This document shows positions 49,687-60,733 of a DNA stretch of 64,000 bases, piece by piece. Position 1 is the first letter of the stretch. The number at the start of each line of letters is the position of its first letter. Where the stretch lies: assembly GCA_013180625.2 (NCBI GenBank), contig SNVD02010999.1, positions 186,001 to 250,000 of the forward strand. The letters are read 5' to 3'. Source of the DNA: Boswellia sacra (lineage: Eukaryota > Streptophyta > Magnoliopsida > Sapindales > Burseraceae). The notes under the pieces are model-generated. The model worked only from the letters and a program-made list of their open reading frames with translations, had not been told where the DNA came from and searched no databases. The translations under genes and the position numbers were made by a program.

Positions 49687-51410
49687 TCTTCGGTCTTTCT
49701 TCAATCTTGTTAAGTTTTATATCATGATCCAATCAATAATGGCCTTTTTTTAATTATTATCATCACCAAAATATCTTCAATCTACTATGCTATTATGTTC
49801 TATCCACAATCCTTGCATATCTTCATTCCTAAACAAATAACTAAAACTCAATCAAATTCTTCCAGGGGCAGAGGCTCCCTTGGGCCTGTCGAGGACCTAA
49901 TGCCACCTAAGGTGACTATTTATAGTTTATAAATGTAGATTAAAAATACACTGGAACTGAACAAAATTTTTGAAAGTTGCCCACCCCCACCCCCTAACAT
50001 TTGAAATACTATGATATGATTAATGGTTATAAAAGAAATTTTTAATATATTATTGTGTATATGAAAAGTTTAGACATATTTTTTTTAAATAATAACTTTT
50101 TTAATTGATTAAAATGTTTAAAATGTCATAATATGATATTTACCTTAATATGAATTTAAAAAAATGCATATATTATCAATTTGTCATCTTAAATTTTAAA
50201 TAAATATTATTTTTCATTTTTTTAATTATACATTAAAAAGACTATTCCTCGTATTTACAAAACATCATAACTGAATTTTCTTTGTCCATTTTTTGTTCAA
50301 TCTTGTTTTCTCTAATTTTAGAAATTCATATCATAATTAATGTATATATTTCTGAGAAAACAAAATCTGCATGAGCAAATTTTAAGTTTGAGTTTTTTAT
50401 TTATAAATTTTTTATTTTGTTTTGTTAGGGATTCTGAATTGTAAATATTGTTCCCTTTGTTTTTGTTTTTGTTTTTTTTTTTTAAATCTAGATATTGATT
50501 TAGGATTTTGGTTAAATCAATAACTCTATTAAGAATTCAGATTAGATCAGACAACCTTTTTTACCAAACCATTGTTTGTCAGTCTTTAACTATACACCAT
50601 CAAATATCAAACACCTCACCATCATATCTATTAGTTTTAAGAAGCCATAAGAGTCAAATGAGTTGGAGTGAGCCACATGCACTGTCACTAGAAGTCTAGA
50701 TCTGTTGAAAATAGTTACGAAATTCAGTGCATTTAAACTAGTAAGGGTTGGTTTTGCAACGATTTCTGAAACTTCAGGGGTGAAATGTATTTCTATAAAT
50801 CGTAAAGGAGGCAAACTGTTCTAACCTATTAACAATCTAATTAATTAATTAATTTATTATAGATAGTGGTTTAGCTATCGTCAAGTATTTCATACGTGTT
50901 CAATCAAGTATATGATTTGATCTGTGGCGTTCTTTTTCTATATTGACTATCACATTATCGGTGGTCAGTAAATAAAATAAAAGGTTTAACCGAAGAATAA
51001 AGGATTCTGGATCTCACAATTTTTCAGCGGATCTTTCAAGCTATTGTCTTTGTCAATCATCAAATATCTATTACGATTTCACTGCCATTATTGATCTGGA
51101 AGGTACAATACAAAGGTGGGGTTTATTTATGCCATATGTGTGATTTTACTTTTTCCATTGTAAATATTGCCATTTAAAACTCGCGTAATTTTTCTGAGTT
51201 GACCAGATTCGATTATAGATTGATCTTGCATGTGTGGACGTGAGAAATACTCACGAAACTCGTTTATTTTATCGCAATCCATCACTGTTTAATTGAATGA
51301 ATATGTCAGAAGTCACAAGTCACGCATTATTATTATTATTATTTCTATATAAGTAGCTAATCTAATATTTCCTTCAAAGCTTCGAGACGTCACAAGTAAA
51401 CCTACTACAG
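49687..51410. other. Intergenic, no gene recognised
   Basis: AT-rich. The open frames at 50508-50814 have no recognisable family. Confidence 0.45.
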
Positions 51411-51469
51411 ATAATGTCTGCAACAAATAATCAGACAGCTTGCCGTCCCCAAACTCTCTTCCTTGAATG

Positions 51470-51611
51470 CAAAATATGCCCTAATAATTCTATTGCCCAT
51501 TTGCCAACTAGGACTAGAATTGGCTCTGTATTTACTAAACCCTTGCTAGTTAGCAAGTTCGAGTTCTTGAGAATGAAACTTGGTGTCTGCAGTCTCCAAA
51601 GCAAGGAGGAG
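51470..51611 (+). pseudogene. C-terminal end of a Ty1/copia polyprotein plus polypurine tract
   Basis: The frame contains VFTKPLLVSKFEFLRMKLGV, the conserved end of copia RNase H (usually DVFTKPL). It stops a few codons later at 51615-51617. AGCAAGGAGGAG at 51600-51611, just before the LTR, fits a polypurine tract. The rest of pol is missing upstream. Confidence 0.72.
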
Positions 51612-51911
51612 TGTTAGCTATCGTGCTTAGGATTGCTGCCACATTTGCAGAATTTTTTTTATTTTTTTGTTATGTTTTGAATATTTCAAAGTTTGTTTCC
51701 TAGTTTCCAGGAGGTTGTTAATTGTGGCCTAATTTTAGGACATGATCTTAGTGGCTAGTTATTTTTAAGGCTTTAATTGTAAGTACCAAATTCAATGAAA
51801 CTTGATCTCTCTCTTCTTCAACACAATCTCTAGTGTTTTTTACTGAAAAACTTTTATTCCTTCCTTCAAATTCGTCTCTGTTTTTCTGTTGCAACATTAC
51901 AAATAACAACA
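51612..51911 (+). repeat. Copia LTR (~300 bp)
   Basis: Starts TGTTAGC after a polypurine tract and ends AACAACA two bases before the primer-binding site TGGTATCAGAGC (51914-51925), with TGTT...AACA termini. It serves as 3' LTR to the pol fragment on its left and as 5' LTR to the gag on its right. Confidence 0.75.
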
Positions 51912-51967
51912 ATTGGTATCAGAGCTTTCTTCTTAAGGAACCTGTGAGAGTCTAAGATTGAATTCAA

Positions 51968-53173
51968 GTGAACACCATGGACACAGAAGCTTGTTTTTCA
52001 TCAATTGCTCCTCCAATGTTCAATGGAGAAAATTATCAAATTTGGGCTATGAGAATGGAGACCTACCTGGATGCACTGGATCTTTGGGAAGCTGTAGAAG
52101 AGGATTATGAAGTTCCTCCGTTGCCAAACAACCCCACAATGGCCCAGATCAAGAATCAGAAGGACAAAAAAATGAGGAAGTCAAAAGCAAAGGCCTGTTT
52201 GTTTTCTGCCATTTCATTGACTATCTTCATCTGAATCATGTCACTCAAATCAGCAAAAGCAATATGGGATTATCTCAAAACAGCATATGAAGGAAATGAG
52301 AGGATCAAAGGGATGCAAATGTTGAATGTGATCAGAGATTTTGAACTGCAGAAAATGAAGGAATCAAAAACCATTAAAGAGTATGACAAACTTCTAACCA
52401 TTGCCAATAAGGTAAGACTGCTCGGTTATGATCTACCCGACTCGAGGATTGTTAAAAAATTCTTAGTAACGATGCCTGAAAAGTTTGAGGCAACCATTAC
52501 GACCTTGGCAGAGCTTTTAAATGCTTTATAGGCACAAGAGCAAAGAAGGGTTATGAGGCAAGAAGGAGGCGTTGAAAGAGCACTGCCAGTCAAGCATCAA
52601 GGAGGGAAAATAAGGAAGAAGAAGAACAAAAGGAATTTTGCTACAAGTGCAATGATCTGGCAAACAGCAACGCTACAGCAAACAACAACAAGAACAAGAC
52701 CGGAGGTCCAAAGGGAAATCATCCCCCATGCCAACATTGTGGCAAAAAGGGTCATTCTCCTTTCAAATGTTGGAGGAGACCTGATGCAAAATGCAGCAAG
52801 TGTAACCAACTTGGTCATGAAGCTGTAATTTGCAAAAGTAAAATTTAGCAGCAAGAAGCAGATGCTCAAGTGGCTAATCAAGAGAAGAAGGATCAGCTCT
52901 TTGTTGCTTCTTGCTTCTTAGGCAGTTATTCAAGTAAGAGCTGGTTAATTGATAGTGGCTGCACTAACCATATGACACATGACAAGGAGCTGTTTAAGGA
53001 ATTAAGAAGCACAAAGACTTCAAAAGTCAGAATTGGTAATGGACAACATATAGCAGTTAAGGGAAAAGGCACCATTGCAATTGCAAGTTTTTTAGGTACA
53101 GAACTTATCTTTGATGTTCCATGTTCTAGAAATTGACCAAAATCTGTTGAGTGTTGGTCAGTTGATAGAGAAA
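51968..53173 (+). pseudogene. Copia gag and protease start, cut by a CACTA insertion
   Basis: Begins a short way after the primer-binding site. Gag (UBN2-type: MFNGENYQIWAMRMETYL, AKAIWDYLKTAYEGNERIKG, KKFLVTMPEKFE) is followed by a double CCHC zinc knuckle (CQHCGKKGHSPFKCW and CSKCNQLGHEAVICK near 52735-52840) and a retropepsin start with WLIDSGCTNHMT (52950-52980). Stops at 52232-52234 and 52529-52531, and frame changes, break the reading. The sequence ends exactly where CACTACAAG begins. Integrase and RT would have followed. Confidence 0.85.
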
Positions 53174-54060
53174 GCACTACAAGAAAAAAGCAAATATTTG
53201 ACTATTTTTAGCCGTCAAATATGATAATATTCATATATGTCACCGTCAAATATGATAATAGTTGACCGTTGGTCAAACCGTCAAATATTCACTATAGCAT
53301 TATTTGACTCTTACAAAATAATCAAATTTGTATATCTTTGAATTCAAATTTTTAGTATTATTTGACGGTTTATTGAAGAAATATTTGACATAAACCGTCA
53401 AATATGACAAAATTAACGGTCAAAATTTTTAAATTATTGTTAATAATATTTGACAGTAACCGTCAAATATTATGAACCTAACAGTCGAATTTTTCAATAT
53501 TTGACTGCTTTTAACCGTCAAGTATTTTACAGTAACCGTCAAGTATTACGAAACGGTCAAATTTTTTTCATATTTGATTGCATTTGACCGTCAAATATGT
53601 GAGCATAGAATAATATTTGACTCTTTTTTGACAGACAAATATTATTACTTTAATACTTGACCGTTTGGATACTGTCAAATATGATAAATACTTTGGCTCA
53701 TATTTGACTCTTTACGGTCGAAGTTTTTTCATATTTGATTGCTTTTGACCGTCAAATATGTGTACATAAAATAATATTTGGCTCTTTTTTAACAGACAAA
53801 TATTATTACTTCAATACTTGACCGTTTGGATACTGTCAAGTTTGACAAATATTTTTGGCTCATATTTGACAGTCAAATATTTGACTATTTATTATACTTG
53901 TCGGTTTGGATACTGTCAAGTATGATAGAACTCATATTTGACTTATTGTGTCAAATATTACCCAATTTTTAGCTCATATTTGACTGTTTATTAATAGATA
54001 CCGTCAAATATCATATATTCGTTTGGCCCATGTTTGATGATTTGTTATTGTCAACTTTTT
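53174..54060. mobile_element. CACTA element terminus with dense subterminal repeats, inserted in copia
   Basis: CACTACAAGAAAAAAG starts within the copia coding sequence. The next ~880 bp contain a dozen or more copies of an 11-15-bp motif (ACCGTCAAATAT / ATATTTGACGGT and variants) in both orientations, the hallmark of CACTA subterminal regions. The motif differs from that of the element at 1-846. No matching CTTGTAGTG terminus is seen up to 64000, so the element is either truncated or extends beyond the window. Confidence 0.85.
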
Positions 54061-54099
54061 GGGAATGGTATTTTCTTAATTAATCATTGAACAGTAAAG

Positions 54100-54154
<55 letters not shown>

Positions 54155-55689
54155 CAAAAAAATTATTTATATAATATAATTTTTCTTGAAAACACAATAC
54201 AAATAGAATTGGTTGAATGGTTAAAACACTATTATTGAACTCAATTCTATTAAAGAGGAAAAGGGTCTGAATCCCACTTGATGCATTTTAGTTAATAACT
54301 ACCATGTATAATTAAGCACATATCCTTACTTGTTGATAATTTAGTGGGAATGAAGCTAAGTAAACAAATGGAAATAAGCAAATGATTAAGGCATACGTAC
54401 AATTGAGCACACGTCATAACAAGTTGACAACAATTTAGTATGAGTGAAGCTAAGTAAACAAATGGAAATAAAAAAGTACATAGAGAGTTAGTATGTATCA
54501 TTCAACTGACTCTGACTCAGCATCCACTGTTGGTAACCATACCAGTTCTGAAAGACAAGTCTGAGGAATTAATATAAGCATTGAAAGACAAAAGATATAT
54601 ACATGTGTTCTTCATACAAGTTTGAGAAATAAATATAAGCATTGAAAGACAAAAGATATATACCAGTTCAATTTGGAAGCATTGAAAGATCATTAATGGT
54701 GGACCCAAAAAAAATAGAAGGACAAATTAAAAAAAACACAAATTTTATGATACTTAGCACTCAAAAGGTCGAACAAAATAAATTAATCTAAAAAAGAAGA
54801 GGCTAATAAGTGCCTAACAACAGTAATCTAGCAGAACTTGATAGCAGACACTTGAATGAAAAGTAGTACAGTAATCTTTTGGATGCATGAAAGATGTAGC
54901 TCACTGGGTGTCCAGGAAGAACAAATCCCAGGAGAAAAGAAATTTCTATTCTCTTTTGTGAAAAAAACCATTACAATACATAAGCTAATCTGATCAACTA
55001 CCAGACAAAAGTTTGGTTGAACGGCAGGGAACTAAACGCACCGTTTAGGCCCTTTCAATGTAATAACCAACTAATAGAAATTAAGCAAATAAAACAAGAG
55101 GCTTACTAGTATTTTTAAGCAAACAATCAAAATAAACTATAGAAAATAAAAGGCAAAATAAACTGCAGAAAATAAAAGGCAAATAACACCAGACAATCAA
55201 CCAAAGAAACGATAGAGAACAGAACTAATACCAATTCCTCTTCCCACCAAGCTTCCCAGGTTTCTTCCCCTTTAACTCCAATCCCCCCTCTGTAAAGAAG
55301 CCAATTTGTCCAATCTCTAAAAACCTCCACTATCCTAAAATCACAACAATGATAGTATTCAAAGAATGGGGTAGAATCTTAGCTTAAACAGAAATATTAA
55401 GTAATCCTTAACTGGGATTTTTTGCTTCTGAAAAGAAATTTTTTCTTCACTTTCCTTGGTTCCAGAGACATATGCAGGATCCGATGGTAAACCAGCTCAC
55501 CTGGTTACTTCTTCGCCTTGAAGAAAACTCTCTTGTGAATCTTGAGAAAAGGGAATACTTTAGAAGGCAGAACATCAACAAAAAGATTATTCAGACATGA
55601 TAAAGTTAAGACCACAATTATGCCATTTCATTTGTTGTTTCTGCTTAAAGTTTTCTGTAATTATTTTTACTGGTTATGCAGTATCATAC
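54061..55689. other. Possible CACTA interior: simple and direct repeats, no gene recognised
   Basis: Contains an (AT)24 run at 54104-54152, two ~70-bp direct repeats (54300-54368 and 54402-54471, sharing GAAGCTAAGTAAACAAATGG), and another direct repeat (ATTGAAAGACAAAAGATATATAC at 54579 and 54640). A possible last exon of the gene to the right (- strand, ending VFFKAKK and a stop near 55495) cannot be confirmed. Confidence 0.45.
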
Positions 55690-56437
55690 CTGAGACCTCA
55701 TGGTTGAGGCACAATGATGATTCAGCACTACCACCAATGGTAGCAGCATTCTCTGGGCTTTTAAAATGACCAATCAGATGATCTCCATGCTTCTTTCTCA
55801 ATGCCATTTCTCTCTGCAAATAAACTTTATGCATAATTATCAACCGTATGACAATAACTACAAACAAAGTATAAAATGTTTTTTTATGAAGAAGATAAAA
55901 ATCATTATAATTGAAACCTCCTTTTACTAATAAAGGAACAACATTGCCTTCATTCTAAATAGATCTTCATATTAGAAAGTTCTCAACAAGCTCAAAAACT
56001 TCCTTTAATAACTAAAATTTGGAACATAAACACATTCCAAATGAAAATAACGATTATTATGAGTGATTTAAATACTAGACATGGATAAACACCTTTTTTC
56101 TCTTTTTCTCTCAAAGGAACGACTTCAGATTGAACTTCTTGCAAATTGTCAAATAATTCATTAGATATATACAAAAAAGCACAAAGAAAGCGACCAAAAC
56201 CTTTGAGCAAAACTAAACAGACCATCTATAAATAATAACCAAGCCTAGACAGACCAAAATTTCACAGTAGTTAACTATCAACTGTCCTCAATTATATAAT
56301 GTTTTGCTGTAGAATGCATATCAAAAGTTTACCTTCTCCACATTTTTGCTAGAACGTTGCTGATGCACTAAATTTATAATATTCTCATGAACTGCTCTCT
56401 TCTTCTTCATCACATCAACCCATTGACTAGATGAACC
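55690..56437 (-). pseudogene. Unidentified host gene fragment, three exons
   Basis: Three - strand exons with clean splice signals read in one continuous phase: 56437-56333 ([19 protein letters not shown]..., donor GAG AAG|GTAAAC), 56137-56093 (EVQSEVVPLREKEKK) and 55813-55690 (REMALRKKHGDHLIG ... SSLCLNHEVS). They encode ~91 residues, Lys/Glu-rich and perhaps coiled-coil in part. I do not recognise the family. No start codon is visible upstream, because the next - strand exons to the right belong to isocitrate dehydrogenase. Whether it is broken itself cannot be judged. A fusion with the preceding ICDH exons is conceivable. Confidence 0.6.
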
Positions 56438-57021
56438 CTGCAACTGAATCCGAGCAAACAGAAGCATTATTCAGGATAAAAAAATGGCAATATTTACATA
56501 AATAGGAATGTAGAAGACAAATAAAAACCAAGTAGGAAAAATAATTTAGAAGTTAGAGCATAGAACAAAAATATTTGCAAATATCAATAAATGCCAAGCC
56601 CTGCTATTATATTCCATTGCATGATTATAATAAGAAGGGGCAGTGGTATCTTGTGACACAATAAAAACAGGGAATGGGTGTTTATTGGTACTGACAAACA
56701 AGTTCCCATCAGTGGGACACAACCTCTGAACTGAAAAGAATGACATTCTGAAGGCAGGGATGATGGAATATCATCCACTGATTGTAAGAAATATACAAAA
56801 GAAGTTACTAATTCTCAATGAGAATGCAATGGTAAGCAAGTTTTTAAGGGAACTGCCTGCTTGCTTTGCTTGTTCATGTAGTATCAACTTTGTCTCTGTT
56901 CTACTGTTACTGGGATGACTTGAGTTAGGAATCACTTTTTAAAAGGCCAGAAGGAAATGCCTTTTTTTTTTACACAGTCTTAGACAATGCCTTAAAGATC
57001 AAAAAAAGAAAGTGATGAACC

Positions 57022-58803
57022 CTGTTTGTGCTGGTTTCACCACCTTTCTGATGAACCCTGTAATGCCGTGTAACTGTTCCATGGGCAGCTTCTACTTCTA
57101 TTGTCTTCCCATCTGGGCACACCTGGAGCCAGTTCATACTCCAGTAAGAAAAAAAGAAGATACAAATGGTAGAAGATAGAGAAAGAGTTAATTTTCATTG
57201 AAATGCTAGCATAGTGTCCTCTTGCCCTACCAGAATTACCTAATGTCTTGTATGTGTGACATCAAGATACTTTTAACAATTTTCCGTAAGAAGCAAAAAG
57301 AAATCCATAAAAATGAAAACACTTTGCATACCCACAAAAGTAGATACATGCAACTTTTTAAATAACCAATGATAATGAGAGAATGCAATGTATCTATCAA
57401 AACAATATAGATCATTGTGAAGAGATGTACCAGTACAAATGTCATCAATCCAAGAGATCCAAACCCTACAGACATGTAACTAGAAATTAGTGATCGATCA
57501 AAGCACTGAATGCCTAAATAACTACAAGAAGCAGCAAACGTGTTTCAGGTTGCAGAAGATTGAAGCAAAAACTACACAACTCTTTAACTAACTTGAAGTT
57601 CTAACACTTTACTAAACAACCTTGGGCTAGAAAGTCACTCTGGACATCTCCATCATAGTTTTTGCATGCCCACACATAACCCCCCTCACTCTTAAGAGCA
57701 TAAGCCACCATATCATCAATGAGGCGGTGTTCATACCTACCAATTCAATAATGTAAATTATGATAAGAACAAGTAAACAAGCTAAATCATTATTGCAAAA
57801 GAAATATGCTTCGGTAGTTACCATATTCCAGCAGCTTCAAACTTCGATTTCCAGTTTGCCTCATAGACTTCTTGAAATATGTCCTTGAATCTTCATTGAT
57901 CATACCCACACAATTTGGTCAAGGTCCGATAAAATTATCTTAAGAAAAAAATTCCAAAAGAATACATAAAAACCAGATACTACTGAAAAAGCAAGCCCCA
58001 TACCTTCCATCATACTTCTTAAGGATAGTATTTTTTGTGCTAGGATAAAGAGGCCACTTTTTCTGATAAGCTGTGTTCATAGAAGCCTCAGCAAAAGATC
58101 TGATGGACTACAATACCAGGTTAAATGCAGGAAATATAATTAATATGCAGTAGTAAATAAAATAGGATAGGTTTCATTAAAATCAAGAAGTAGTTTGTGG
58201 ATCTAGACCTCATCAGTATTATACATGGATAATGCTACTCCTCCCTCACCCGTGACGTTGAAAACCTCTAACTCTGTCTTCTCATCTTTTCCTTCTGGTA
58301 CTGCAAGGAATGTACAAAAAGTAATCAACAAAAGCAGCCAATTTGAAAAAGGTTAAGTGAAACAAGTATAAGAGCATAGAAGAAAAGATTACCAAATACC
58401 AATTTGAGTTTGCCAGCTCCCTTAATAACAGTATCAGTTGCTTGATATTGATCACCAAAAGCATGCCTTCCAATACATATGATTGGTTTTCCAGCCTGAC
58501 AACAACGACAACAACGAATAAAACACCACTCACCCCATAAAGTAAATAAATATAACAAACAGGAAAGAGAAAATACCTTGTACGAGGCGAGGAACATTTT
58601 TGCAAATGATTGGTTCTCTAAAAACAGTTCCTGCACAACACATGAGGAGGAAATAGGTGATGAATAAAACAGGTAATGCTACAAAGATTAATAATACAAA
58701 TAAGTTGAAGCCGAAGCTTATTGACCATTCAAAATATTCCTAATTGTTCCATTTGGACTCTTCCACATTTGTTTCAAGTTAAATTCCTTGACACGAGCTT
58801 CAT
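57022..58803 (-). pseudogene. ICDH: NADP-dependent isocitrate dehydrogenase, internal exons only
   Basis: NADP-ICDH oxidatively decarboxylates isocitrate to 2-oxoglutarate. Nine exons match the middle of the plant enzyme: 58803-58726 ([19 protein letters not shown]), 58630-58577, 58495-58393 ([12 protein letters not shown]), 58300-58209 (NVTGEGGVALSMYNTDE), 58107-58004, 57890-57822, 57736-57621 ([19 protein letters not shown]), 57465-57431 and 57122-57022 ([19 protein letters not shown]). Introns have normal GT/AG borders. The N-terminal third is missing, as are the last exons after GGETSTN. The third exon has lost 2 nt just after Gly-Trp (near 58490), shifting the frame, and the final donor after AACAG reads GG, not GT. 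The copy is therefore a truncated, disabled duplicate that kept its introns (DNA-level copying). A functional gene must exist elsewhere in the genome. Confidence 0.92.
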
Positions 58804-59609
58804 CTGCCAATTACCAAAACAAAACAAAATCATCAATGGAAATGGAAGCAGGCAGGCAAATGACTTGACTGTTGTTTCTTCATAATGATACCTGGAGTGA
58901 TTAGCAAAGTCAACATGTTTTATATTTTCATGGGAAAAAACAAACACCCTTCAAGTAGCACTGCAAGCTAAGATAGAACAAGAAAGAAAAATGGTCTCAC
59001 AAGAAGAAATGGTGTAAATTTGGGGTCCAACAATTAAAACATCACATAATATAACTGTCCACACAACAACAAATTGTTATTGCTCCAATTCCATTCAATT
59101 AACTTCGTATATAAAAACTAAAAGCTCTAACATCTTTTACTCAGAAGTATATGACACAAATATGATGACTACCACCAGATGACTTCTTGCAAATTCGTCA
59201 TATCACCTGGCTCAAGAAATTTGTAGACTCGTTAACCAAGTCTCGAAATCCATCATCGTTAAACCACCCAAACTTTGTATGTCGACATAGGAGTTGAATC
59301 AGGTCAAATTTTAGCATTAGTTGCAAGAGAGGACTCATCTGATTAGAATTTTTAGATCAAAAACTCAAGTAAAAATATGGGTGCTAAGAGAAATAATAAA
59401 GAAATAATATCAGACATTTTCTCTTTTTGGTTCAAATACTGTTGGGAGAATTATATGCTTGATGAAAAAGCAAACAAGTTCCTCACGTCAAAATTTTCAA
59501 TTAAACTTTTGAACCAAGAGACAATTCTTTCAAATTAGTTTAAGCATGTAACTTAAAAAATAAAAAATTACGACCCTTACAGGCCACAAAGCACTAAATC
59601 AGCCAAGAA

Positions 59610-60376
59610 ACACAACATATGGATGGAATTGCTGATGGATCCCGAGCACCAGCTCTTGTAGTCAATAAAGCAGCATTCTTTTCTGTAGCAGCAACAGCCT
59701 CAGGTCCTGTAGATCCAATAGCACCCATGGCTTCTACAAGTGCTTGATAGCGGAATTTAATAGGAAAAAAAAGTTCAACCCAGAAATGTATTTATGATCT
59801 CCAGAAAATAATTAAAACCTATATTTAATCAGAACATATATACAGTTGCTATCTTACAAACATGTGGGGTTGGCAGAAGCATGTATAGACTATTATCAGG
59901 ACTTCGATAGAAAGCAGAAACTTCTTTACCAATGAAACCTTTTGCACTATTTCAAATATCGACAACAACTGTGCATGCAGGAATGATGGTGCTTGATGCA
60001 AACTCCCTTGCAGCTAATGGCTGCTGATTCCAAAATGCAGTTGCATTTTTTAAGGTAAATAGAACCATAATAAGACCACTTACCATTCTCCAGTTGAAAT
60101 ACATATAAGTGAGCCCAATACAAACAATTTTTTTCAAGTTTTCCAAGATATATCGGAGATTGATGCTCACCATGTTAGCCCTGAGTAGAGCAGTGTATAT
60201 TGTTTCAAGTTCAGATCTGCGAGAATCTCTTCAATCTTCTTCCACTTTTTCCTCAATGAATCCTCAGCTTCTTTCCTCTCGGCACACAATTTATTCAGTC
60301 GTTGTATTTAAGACATCAAAGTATTCAAGCTTTCCCTCAAACCAGCAGCTTCTCTCTCCTTGGCCCAAACATCCAA
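59610..60376 (-). pseudogene. AUG5: HAUS augmin-like subunit 5 (AUG5), internal exons only
   Basis: Augmin recruits gamma-tubulin to spindle and cortical microtubules for branching nucleation; AUG5 is a coiled-coil subunit. Three - strand exons match its middle: 60376-60171 (VWAKEREAAGLRESLNTLM ... [17 protein letters not shown]), ~60040-59863 ([20 protein letters not shown]) and ~59745-59612 ([18 protein letters not shown]). Disabling changes: a TAA at 60308-60310 in place of the family Glu, a ~4-nt deletion near 60225 that shifts frame, a TGA at 59952-59954, and loss of a clear acceptor before the second exon and of the G before its donor. The first and last thirds of the gene are absent. 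Introns are retained. Identification rests on strong recall of the plant AUG5 sequence. Confidence 0.88.
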
Positions 60377-60479
60377 CTATAAAAAGAAAAGGAAAGAAAA
60401 TGGTTAAGCCTCTGTCACGCAGAAGCTAGAGGAAGGAAAGAAAATGGTTAAGACTCATGAACAGATTATTAGAACTAGC

Positions 60480-60733
60480 GATCTATGCACAAAGTAATGA
60501 TGCAGTGAAATGTTTAGCAACACATAATGATCTGTTCAAAAAATGTTCCAGGCAGCCTCTATGGAACACTCTTCTCCTGTGCTCTTTCAAGCCCATGGTG
60601 TAGAGCATTATCAACAAGAAGACCAACAAACAAAACTTATTCCAATAGAAAACAAATATTGGAAAATAATTTCAAAATTGTTCAAGAAAACCAGAAAACC
60701 TTGCACAATTACCTACCAATATCCATCAACAAA
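60480..60733 (-). other. COX10 3' flank with a possible further exon remnant
   Basis: On the - strand a short segment (DNALHHGLERAQEKS, ~60560-60615) looks exon-like, but I cannot assign it. The rest is A/T-rich 3'UTR-like sequence after the COX10 stop. Confidence 0.35.

Noticed and set aside
54214..54290. tRNA-like stretch (GGTTGAATGGTTAAAAC ... GGTCTGAATCCCAC)
   Set aside because: Resembles Pol III box spacing loosely, but no cloverleaf and no target duplication. Not enough for a tRNA or SINE call.
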